From an uncultured Bacteroidales bacterium (GTDB lineage Bacteria > Bacteroidota > Bacteroidia > Bacteroidales > SZUA-534): a stretch of DNA of 64,000 nt. The stretch spans positions 186,001 through 250,000 of the forward strand of contig CADASL010000004.1 of NCBI GenBank assembly GCA_902790595.1. Direction: 5' to 3'. Both the position numbers and the translations under genes were made by a program. The notes beneath the pieces are model-generated. The model was not told where the DNA came from, did not search any database, and saw only the letters and a program-made list of their open reading frames with translations. Below, in pieces: positions 44,616-51,820 of this stretch (within the stretch, counting starts at the first letter, position 1; the number at the start of each line of letters is the position of its first letter).

Positions 44616-45251
44616 ATGACCGAGTGGAAAGAATCTGAAAAAGAAATAATCAGAGCCATTGTGAAGTACGATGGCAAGGAAAAAACTTTGGCCAAAGTGC
44701 TAAACGAGAGCAAACTGCTTGAAAACCGCGGACTTGCCATTGTGCAATACGGAGGCGAAAACATAATATTTCTGAGAAACGATATGTATGACGCCCCCGA
44801 CAATAGCCGAGGTTTGGCATATATTGCCGAACTAATGTCGCTCACAGACACGCTTATCAAGCGGAAACTGATTGTTATGGTTCCCTTCTGCACAGATAAC
44901 ACATTGGTTATCGGTGCCGAAGATTCAAAATGGCTGGCGCCCGAAATCATTTCTGTAAACAGAGTTGAGAAAATATGTGTTGTTGAAAGGCATATTGACT
45001 GGATTGATGCCAATGGCAGGCAAAAGTATATGCATTATGCCCTTTCGGAGCAGGAACTTCCAATGGGCAGAGTTTTCAATATGGCATTCGCGGTTAGTCG
45101 TGAACTAAGAGAGTTGGTAAAACGCAATTTCAAATCAGAGGATGAAGTACGTTTTAGAAAGCAGCAGCGCCTTACGTGGATTTCTATTGGTGTAACAGCG
45201 TTTATTGGTATCTTAGGTTTGATAATAGCAGTAATTGGTATTTTTAGATAA
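44616..45251 (+). CDS. Unknown protein with C-terminal membrane anchor, in restriction locus
   Basis: I do not recognise this 211-residue protein. Residues 1-185 are soluble and mixed alpha/beta (LENRGLAIVQYGGENIIFL, LIVMVPFCTDNTLVIGAED); residues 187-210 form one membrane helix (WISIGVTAFIGILGLIIAVIGIF). The tail is not followed by another domain, so the bulk would face the cytoplasm. The first 19 bases of the gene match the hsdS start with one mismatch (ATGAnCGAGTGGAAAGAAT), giving MTEWKE against MSEWKE. It ends two bases before hsdS. Placement in a defence locus and a membrane anchor make an abortive-infection role possible, but that is speculation. Confidence 0.75.
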   Translation: MTEWKESEKEIIRAIVKYDGKEKTLAKVLNESKLLENRGLAIVQYGGENIIFLRNDMYDAPDNSRGLAYIAELMSLTDTLIKRKLIVMVPFCTDNTLVIGAEDSKWLAPEIISVNRVEKICVVERHIDWIDANGRQKYMHYALSEQELPMGRVFNMAFAVSRELRELVKRNFKSEDEVRFRKQQRLTWISIGVTAFIGILGLIIAVIGIFR

Positions 45252-45253
45252 TT

Positions 45254-46400
45254 ATGAGCGAGTGGAAAGAATATAAGTTGGGCGAAGTATTAAAATCCAT
45301 ATCGGATACTTACAAATTCAAATCAAATGAAAAGGTTATATTCCTGAACACATCTGATATATTGGACGGTAAGATTCTTGTTGATAGCCTATCTGATGCT
45401 AACACATTGCCTGGACAAGCAAAAAAAAGAATACAAAAAGGCGATATTTTGTTCAGCGAGATACGACCTGCAAATAGACGTTTTGCGTTGGTTGATTTTG
45501 ACTGTCATAATTATTGTATCCACCAAACTAATGGTATTGCGCTGTAACGACATTGCCGACAATAAATTCATATACACATATTTAACATCAAAAGATGTAT
45601 TAGAGTATCTTCAAATGGTTGCAGAGGACAGGTCGGGTACATTTCCACAAATAACATTTGACATCATTGCAAATATGGAAGTTGAGCTTCCTTCGATTGA
45701 AGAACAACGCCGCATAGCCGCCATTCTCTCATCCCTTGACGACAAGATAGACCTTCTGCGCCGTGAGAACGCCACTCTCGAAGCAATGGCCGAAACGCTT
45801 TTCAGACAATGGTTTGTGGAGGAGGCTAAAGAGGAAGTTATGATTGGTGACGTAGTAAAAACAACTTCGGGAGGAACACCTTCAAGAAAACAATCGGAAT
45901 ATTATGAAAACGGTACGATTTGTTGGGTAAAATCGAAAGAGTTGGACGGTTCATTTATCTCTTCAACTGAAGAATTGATAACAGAAGAGGCAGTTGCAAA
46001 ATCGTCGGCAAAAATGTTGCCTGAAAAATCAGTGCTTATTGCAATGTATGGTGCCACAGTTGGAGAATACGGAATTCTATCGAAACCTATGACTTGTAAT
46101 CAAGCAGTTTGCGCACTTATTCCAAACGAAAATTACCCGTTTACATATTTGTTTGTGTGGACAGCCACAATGAAACAGGAGTTCATTAACCTTGCAACAG
46201 GTGCGGCTCAACAAAACATTAGTCAAGACTTGATTAAACAGCAATATGTCTGTGGTGATGTTGAAAGAATTAAGGAATACGATAATCGAGTCAGAAGTAT
46301 ATTTGACAAAATGGAAAACAATCAACAACAAATCCAAACACTCATTCAAACACGTGACGGGTTGCTGCCGAGGCTGATGAATAACGAAATTAATATTTGA
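45254..46400 (+). pseudogene. hsdS: Type I specificity subunit HsdS, frameshifted
   Basis: HsdS reads the target sequence through two recognition domains. The first frame (MSEWKEYKLGEVL ... ILFSEIRPANRRFALVDFD) stops at 45547; the continuation (VSTKLMVLR ... central helices with EEQRRIAAILSSLDDKIDLLR, then a second recognition domain from VMIGDVVKTTSGGTPSRKQS to the end) is in the next frame. The break lies near 45508-45516 (CATAATTATTGTATCC). Restoring two bases (reading CAT AAT TAT ATT GTA TCC) gives NYIVSTKLM, the normal family sequence, so a 2-bp deletion is the simplest explanation. An A8 run at 45421-45428 is in frame. The C-terminal half could still be made from an internal start. A sequencing error cannot be ruled out. 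Confidence 0.85.
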
Positions 46401-46403
46401 GTT

Positions 46404-47276
46404 ATGAGTATAAGTGACAAGTTCAGTAGTTTTTGTTCAAATCTTAGAATGAGTGACAATATCGTTTCTAATGTGAGAATGCGGTATCATAGCATAACAA
46501 AACGGTTGAACAAGGATTTTAGAAGCATTGATAATGACTATTTAAACAGTTTGTATGTTGGTTCCTATGGAAGAGGCACTGCAATACACGTAAGTGACAT
46601 TGATATATTGTATATTCTTCCTTGGGATTATTATACAAAGTATAACTCATATCGTCAGAATGGACAATCTGCGTTACTACAATCTATAAAGGGTTCTTTA
46701 GAAAAAACTTATTGGAATACTGAAATTGGAGGCGATGGTCAAGTTGTAAAAGTATCATTTTCGGATGATGTTGTGTTTGAAGTTGTACCGTGTTTTGAAT
46801 GCTCTGATGGTAGTTTTTGTTATCCAAACACTAATGATGGTGGGTATTGGGAAATGACTAATCCAAAAACAGAGATAAATACTATTAACGCTTGGAACAA
46901 TATTACTAATGGTAATTTGAAAAGACTATGTAGAATGATTCGGGAATGGAAATATAATTGTAATGTTCCAATGGGAGGTCTTTTAATAGATACATTTGCA
47001 TATAAATTTTTGAAAGATTGGGAATACAATGATAAATCATTTCTGTATTATGATTGGATGACCCGCGATTTCTTTAAATATTTGAGCGAACAAAATGATA
47101 ATCAGTCATATTGGTTGGCTGTGGGGAGCGGTCAATATATTTACCCTAAAGGGAAATTTACGGCAAAAGCAAAGTCTGCATATAACAATGCATTAGAGGC
47201 AATTGAAAAAGAAGATAAAGGGTATTCTTATATAGCAAATGATTATTGGAGGGCCATTTATGGAACAAAATTCTAA
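46404..47276 (+). CDS. CBASS-type CD-NTase (SMODS cyclic oligonucleotide synthase)
   Basis: A 290-residue nucleotidyltransferase of the cGAS/DncV-like (SMODS) group, which makes cyclic nucleotide signals on phage infection. The active site is visible: GSYGRGT (53-59), the paired Asp of SDIDIL (D65, D67) and a third acidic residue in VVFEVVPCFE (E126, where Asp is more usual). The C-terminal helical part has MGGLLIDTFAYKFL, as in SMODS proteins. It starts three bases after hsdS ends, and its end overlaps the SLATT effector gene by 17 bases. The gene is strongly AT-rich. No Cap2/Cap3 or HORMA/TRIP13 genes are present, so it would be a type I CBASS. The nucleotide product cannot be predicted. 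Confidence 0.88.
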   Translation: MSISDKFSSFCSNLRMSDNIVSNVRMRYHSITKRLNKDFRSIDNDYLNSLYVGSYGRGTAIHVSDIDILYILPWDYYTKYNSYRQNGQSALLQSIKGSLEKTYWNTEIGGDGQVVKVSFSDDVVFEVVPCFECSDGSFCYPNTNDGGYWEMTNPKTEINTINAWNNITNGNLKRLCRMIREWKYNCNVPMGGLLIDTFAYKFLKDWEYNDKSFLYYDWMTRDFFKYLSEQNDNQSYWLAVGSGQYIYPKGKFTAKAKSAYNNALEAIEKEDKGYSYIANDYWRAIYGTKF

Positions 47277-47823
47277 ACAATTATTGGAAGCACAAATTCG
47301 GGAATGCTACGGGCGTGTGGTTTATAGTCATAAAACGCAAGAAAAGTGTGCAGATATTCTTTTAAAAAGGGGCGATCTGTTGAAATGGTTTCAGATTATT
47401 CTATCTACATTAACTACGACAGGTTTGGTGGTTACTATTTTTGGAGATGTATTATGGGTTAAAATCGTATCAGCTATTATTTCTGCATTATTGTTATTAT
47501 TGAACACTTACTTGAAAAGCAGGGATTTAGGTGCAATCGCACAGCAACATTCAAATGCCGCTGCGGATATTTGGAATGTTAGGGAAAGCTATTTGTCAAT
47601 GCTTACCGATTTGAAGATGGGTGATGTTAGTATTGAAAACATACGTAACAAGCGTGACAAATTACAAGAAGGACTTGCTGCAATTTACAAAGGTAGCCCA
47701 AGAACTATATCAAAAGCATACAAAGAGGCAACAAAAGCATTGAAACTAAATGAAGAAATGACATTTAGCGATGACGAAATAGATTGCTTTCTGCCTGAAG
47801 AATTGCGTAAAAACAAAGATTAA
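47260..47823 (+). CDS. SLATT-domain two-helix membrane effector
   Basis: A 187-residue SLATT-family protein, the predicted pore-forming partner of SMODS synthases. Features: an N-terminal helix with YGRVVYSHKTQEKCADILLKR, two membrane segments (about residues 43-62 and 66-85), then a conserved cytoplasmic helical part (DLGAIAQQHSNAAADIWNVR; MGDVSIENIRNKRDKLQEGL) and an acidic tail (FSDDEIDCFLPEELRK). I start at the ATG at 47260, not at the frame opening at 47239, because the family begins close to the first helix. The 17-base overlap with the CD-NTase shows translational coupling. The inferred role is to damage the inner membrane when the cyclic nucleotide is made. Confidence 0.88.
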   Translation: MEQNSKQLLEAQIRECYGRVVYSHKTQEKCADILLKRGDLLKWFQIILSTLTTTGLVVTIFGDVLWVKIVSAIISALLLLLNTYLKSRDLGAIAQQHSNAAADIWNVRESYLSMLTDLKMGDVSIENIRNKRDKLQEGLAAIYKGSPRTISKAYKEATKALKLNEEMTFSDDEIDCFLPEELRKNKD

Positions 47824-47828
47824 TATCA

Positions 47829-47872
47829 TAGCCACCGCTTCACGAAACCGAAATCGCACAACACATTGACAG
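47829..47872 (+). pseudogene. Decayed copy of the hsdR 5' end
   Basis: Bases 47831-47860 match 47922-47951, the start of hsdR, at 26 of 30 positions. Read in the same register, the copy gives PPLHETEIAQ against PPLHESDIEQ of HsdR, with the start ATG replaced by TAG. It lies 91 bases in front of the true gene, just after the SLATT stop. It is best explained as the stump of an hsdR gene left when cargo was inserted or exchanged. Confidence 0.7.
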
Positions 47873-47919
47873 ACAAAAAACTATATATTTAGCACAACAT
47901 TCAGAAGAAGATTGACAAT

Positions 47920-50900
47920 ATGCCACCGCTTCACGAATCCGACATCGAGCAGATGCTCATTGAGCAATTGAAAGCCAAAGGGTACAATTACCTTTACGGC
48001 CCCGACATTGCGCCCGATGGCGAGACACCGATGCGCGGCAGTTTCGAGGATGTTGTACTGTCCGACAAACTTGAGAAAGCCGTAAAGCGGCTCAATCCGT
48101 CGTTGCCTAGTCAGGTTCAAGACGAGGTGGTGAGGACAACAATGCGCATCAGTTCGCCCGACACTCTTGCCAACAACGAGGTGTTTCACCGTATGCTCAC
48201 CGAAGGCATTCCTGTAACAATCACCAAAGACGGAGTGGAACGCGGCGAGCGAGCCTGGCTCATCGACTTCAACGACCCGTGGAACAACGAGTTTACGGTG
48301 GTCAACCAATTCACCATCATCGAGAACGGCCACAACCGCCGCCCCGATGTGCTGCTTTTTGTGAACGGTTTGCCATTGGTCATCTTCGAACTGAAAAACG
48401 CTGCTGATGAGAACGCCACACTGCAAAGCGCTCACCGTCAGATTGAGACATACAAGCAACAGATTCCGTCGCTGTTCACTTACAACGCCCTGATTGTGAT
48501 TTCCGACGGACTCGAGGCTCGGGCGGGCTCGCTTTCGGCAGGCTTCAGCCGCTTTACTGCCTGGAAAAGCGATGATGGCGAGAATATAGCATCGCATTTG
48601 GTGAGCGAGTTGGAAGTGCTTGTCAGCGGAATGATGGGCAAGGACACCTTGCTCGACATAATCCGCTCGTTCACCGTGTTCGAGAAGCAGAAGCAGGAAG
48701 ACCTGAAGACGGGGCTCACCACCATCAGAACTGTGAAGAAGATAGCCGCCTATCATCAGTATTATGCAGTGAACAAGGCCGTGGAGTCCACCTTGAGAGC
48801 CACGGGCATCAACTCTAAAAGCATTGCGGCCGAATCGCCCGTCGGCTACGGTTTCAAGACGGTGAGCGAACAAGCCGAAGGCGACCACCGCGCAGGTGTG
48901 GTGTGGCACACACAGGGCAGCGGCAAATCGCTGACAATGGTGTTCTACACGGGCAAGATTGTTCAGCGGCTCAACAATCCGACAGTTGTCATTATCACCG
49001 ACCGCAACGACCTTGATGACCAACTTTTCGACACCTTCACGGGAGCAAAGCAGTTGCTGCGGCAAACGCCCGTTCAGGCCGAGAGTTGCGAGCATTTGAA
49101 GAAACTGCTGCAAGTGCAGTCGGGAGGTGTGATTTTCACCACCATACAAAAATTCCAACCCGAGTCGGGCAATGTTTACGAACAACTCACTGACCGCAGC
49201 AATGTGATTGTTATGGCCGACGAGGCGCACCGTACCCAATATGGTTTTAAGGCTAGAAGTGTGGATGTGAAAAACGAGGCCGACGAGGTTATCGGCTCGG
49301 AAATCAAATACGGGTTTGCAAAATATCTGCGCGACGCCCTGCCCAACGCCACCTATCTCGGTTTCACGGGAACGCCAATCGAAAAAGATGACAAGAACAC
49401 GCCTGCGGTTTTCGGCAACTACATTGATGTTTACGACATTGCCCAAGCCGTCGAGGACGGAGCCACGGTGCGTATCTACTACGAAAGCCGTCTTGCCAAG
49501 GTGGAATTGAGCGACGAAGGCCGACAACTTGTGGAAGACCTTGACAAGGAGTTGGAGACAGAAAATCTGAACGATGTGCAGAGGGCCAAGGCCAAATGGA
49601 CGCAGTTGGAGGCGCTCATTGGCAGCCCGAGCCGCATAAAGAATATTGCCAAAGACATTGTCGCGCATTTCGAGGAGCGTCAGAAGGTGTTTGAGGGCAA
49701 GGCGATGGTTGTGGCAATGAGCCGCCGCATTGCCGCCGAGTTGTACGACGAAATTGTCAGGCTGCGCCCCGAGTGGCATTCCGACGATTTGTCAAAAGGC
49801 GCCGTCAAGGTTGTTATGACATCATCGGCATCCGACGGTGCCGACATTGCCAAGCACCACACCACCAAGGAGCAGCGCCGCATTCTGGCCGAAAGAATGA
49901 AAGACCCCGACAACGAGTTGAAACTTGTTATTGTCCGCGATATGTGGCTCACAGGCTTCGATGCGCCTTGTCTGCACACGCTCTATATCGACAAGCCGAT
50001 GCAGGGGCACAACCTGATGCAGGCCATCGCCCGCGTCAACCGCGTATACAAAGACAAGCCTGGCGGTCTAGTGGTCGATTATTTGGGCATTGCGGCCGAT
50101 TTGAAAAAGGCACTGTCATTCTATTCCGACTCTGGCGGCAAAGGCGACCCCACAATGCAGCAGGAGCAGGCCGTGACGCTGATGCAGGAAAAGATTGAGG
50201 TTGTTGAGCAGATGTTCTTCGGTTTCGATTACAAGCAGTATTTCACCGCCGACACATCGGGCAAACTGTCGTGGATTCTGAAAGCCGAGGACTTCATTTT
50301 GAGTCTCGACGACGGCAAGAAACGCTTTGTGAACGAGGTCACGGCTTTGGGCAAGGCCTTTGCGCTGGCCATTCCGCAGGATGCCGCAATGGATGTGAAA
50401 GACGAGGTTGCCTTCTTCCAAGCCGTCAAAGCGCGTCTCTGCAAGTTCGACCAAACAGGTTCAGGCCATTCCGACGAGGAAATCGAAACCACAATCCGTC
50501 AGGTTATCGACAAGGCTTTGGTGTCGGAAAAAGTCATCGACCTGTTCGATGCGGCAGGCATCAAAAAGCCTGATATTTCCATTCTTTCCGAAGAGTTCCT
50601 GTTGGAATTGAAGGGAATGGAGCACAAGAACATTGCTATGGAGGTGCTGCGGAAACTGTTGGAGGACGAAATCAAGACCCGTTCAAAATTCAATGTGGTC
50701 GAAGGCCGCACCTTGTTGGAGATGCTTGATAATTCCATCACCCGCTACCACAACAAAATAATAACGGCTGCCGAGGTAATCGACGAACTTATCAAATTAA
50801 GCAAAACCATTGTCGACAAGGACAAGGATGCCGAGAATATGGGGCTTACCACCTACGAGTATGCATTCTATTCCGCCGTTGCCGACAACGAAAGCGCCCG

Positions 50901-51135
50901 CGAACTTATGGGCAAGGACAAACTGCGCGAACTGGCGGTTGTGCTGACCGACACCATCCGCAAGAACTCATCCATCGACTGGACAATCAAAGAGAATGTC
51001 CGCGCCAAGATGAAAGTTGCTGTGAAACGGCTTCTGCGCAAATACGGCTATCCGCCCGATATGCAGCTGCTGGCAACCGAAACCGTGCTCAAACAAGCTG
51101 AACTGATTGCGGAAGAGATTACCGGTCGGAATTGA
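47920..51135 (+). CDS. hsdR: Type I restriction enzyme subunit HsdR
   Basis: Motor and nuclease subunit that cuts unmethylated DNA after translocation. The 1071-residue protein has the PD-(D/E)xK nuclease (NRRPDVLLFVNG, then FELKN, about residues 139-160), a superfamily-2 helicase with Walker A WHTQGSGKS (about 327-335) and the DEAH box (434-437), motif VI-like QAIARVNRVYK, and a C-terminal helical domain. Start and N-terminus fit the family. Base composition resembles the core genome. Since hsdS is broken, restriction may be off unless an intact HsdS is encoded elsewhere. Confidence 0.96.
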   Translation: MPPLHESDIEQMLIEQLKAKGYNYLYGPDIAPDGETPMRGSFEDVVLSDKLEKAVKRLNPSLPSQVQDEVVRTTMRISSPDTLANNEVFHRMLTEGIPVTITKDGVERGERAWLIDFNDPWNNEFTVVNQFTIIENGHNRRPDVLLFVNGLPLVIFELKNAADENATLQSAHRQIETYKQQIPSLFTYNALIVISDGLEARAGSLSAGFSRFTAWKSDDGENIASHLVSELEVLVSGMMGKDTLLDIIRSFTVFEKQKQEDLKTGLTTIRTVKKIAAYHQYYAVNKAVESTLRATGINSKSIAAESPVGYGFKTVSEQAEGDHRAGVVWHTQGSGKSLTMVFYTGKIVQRLNNPTVVIITDRNDLDDQLFDTFTGAKQLLRQTPVQAESCEHLKKLLQVQSGGVIFTTIQKFQPESGNVYEQLTDRSNVIVMADEAHRTQYGFKARSVDVKNEADEVIGSEIKYGFAKYLRDALPNATYLGFTGTPIEKDDKNTPAVFGNYIDVYDIAQAVEDGATVRIYYESRLAKVELSDEGRQLVEDLDKELETENLNDVQRAKAKWTQLEALIGSPSRIKNIAKDIVAHFEERQKVFEGKAMVVAMSRRIAAELYDEIVRLRPEWHSDDLSKGAVKVVMTSSASDGADIAKHHTTKEQRRILAERMKDPDNELKLVIVRDMWLTGFDAPCLHTLYIDKPMQGHNLMQAIARVNRVYKDKPGGLVVDYLGIAADLKKALSFYSDSGGKGDPTMQQEQAVTLMQEKIEVVEQMFFGFDYKQYFTADTSGKLSWILKAEDFILSLDDGKKRFVNEVTALGKAFALAIPQDAAMDVKDEVAFFQAVKARLCKFDQTGSGHSDEEIETTIRQVIDKALVSEKVIDLFDAAGIKKPDISILSEEFLLELKGMEHKNIAMEVLRKLLEDEIKTRSKFNVVEGRTLLEMLDNSITRYHNKIITAAEVIDELIKLSKTIVDKDKDAENMGLTTYEYAFYSAVADNESARELMGKDKLRELAVVLTDTIRKNSSIDWTIKENVRAKMKVAVKRLLRKYGYPPDMQLLATETVLKQAELIAEEITGRN

Positions 51136-51459
51136 CCCACTCGCATAGCCCCGTTCATTGTATTCTATATATTTGTTTTTTAGCGAGTAAAGCCAATTCG
51201 CGTATCTTGCCATACGGTCTTCACTAAAAAAATCTTTTGCTCAACTATAAAAAATAGTTGCACGTAATATTTTTATAGTTATATTTGCTATCGGTTATTT
51301 GAAAAGATTGCGGTGAAGGGTGTTGACGGAGAATAAAGGTTGAGAAAGTTGAGTAGGTTGAGAATGTTTAGAAGCTCAACAGCGAAGCGCTAAACATTCT
51401 CAACAGCGAAGCGCTAAACTTCTAAACAATTCACCGATTCACCGATTAAACATAAAACT
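51136..51459. other. 324-base gap between hsdR and the BlaI-like gene
   Basis: No gene is seen. It contains the promoter and inverted repeats described separately, then low-complexity words (GTTGAGAAAGTTGAG and ACAATTCACCGATTCACCGATT), and a 24-bp direct duplication (CTCAACAGCGAAGCGCTAAA plus CATT, 51375-51398 and 51399-51422). Confidence 0.7.
51242..51287 (+). promoter_or_regulatory. Promoter and candidate operator of the blaI-like operon
   Basis: TTG (51258-51260), 19 bases, TATATTTG (51280-51287) form a good -33/-7 pair. A perfect inverted repeat CAACTAT-AAAAA-ATAGTTG (51242-51260) covers the -33 end, and ATTTTTATAG (51269-51278) is complementary to CTATAAAAA in the same arm. A dimeric BlaI-type repressor bound here would block polymerase. 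The known BlaI operator core of Firmicutes (TACAnnTGTA) is not present, so the protein-site pairing is inferred. Confidence 0.6.
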
Positions 51460-51816
51460 ATGGAAAAGATTACCAAGAAAGAAGAAGAAGTGATGAACCT
51501 GTTTTGGGAGCACGGGCCGATGTTTGTCCGCGACCTTGTGGACTGCTACCCCGACCCGAAACCGCACTTCAACACCATATCAACTATGGTGCGTGCGCTC
51601 GAGAGCAAGGGTTATGTCGGCCACAAGTCGTACGGGCCTACGTATCAGTATTTTGCAGCCGTCAGCCGCGACGAGTTCGGCAAGCAGACGCTGCGCGGAA
51701 TCATTGGCAAATATTTCCAAAACTCTTACCGCAGCGCCGTTTCGGCCTTGGTGAGCGAGGAGGATATTTCGGTCGATGAACTAAAGGATTTAATCAGTCA
51801 AATCGAAAAACAGTAA
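51460..51816 (+). CDS. BlaI/MecI family repressor
   Basis: A 118-residue winged-helix repressor of the BlaI/MecI/CopY family: ITKKEEEVMNLFWEHGPMFV is the first helix pair and FNTISTMVRALESKGYVGHK the recognition part (about residues 38-57), followed by a C-terminal dimerisation helix. In such systems the repressor is inactivated when a membrane metallopeptidase senses a signal. Here that protein is the next gene, four bases downstream. No beta-lactamase gene is adjacent, so the regulated function is unknown. Confidence 0.92.
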   Translation: MEKITKKEEEVMNLFWEHGPMFVRDLVDCYPDPKPHFNTISTMVRALESKGYVGHKSYGPTYQYFAAVSRDEFGKQTLRGIIGKYFQNSYRSAVSALVSEEDISVDELKDLISQIEKQ

Positions 51817-51820
51817 CGCT

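Noticed and set aside
45254..46400. Programmed frameshift in hsdS
   Set aside because: No slippery heptamer or stimulatory structure at the break, and the A8 run at 45421 lies upstream and in frame; a simple 2-bp loss explains the data better.
47881..49779. 632-codon open frame antisense to hsdR
   Set aside because: Lies fully inside hsdR, which has clear family motifs; long antisense frames arise here from codon bias in GC-rich genes. The translation has no recognisable domain.
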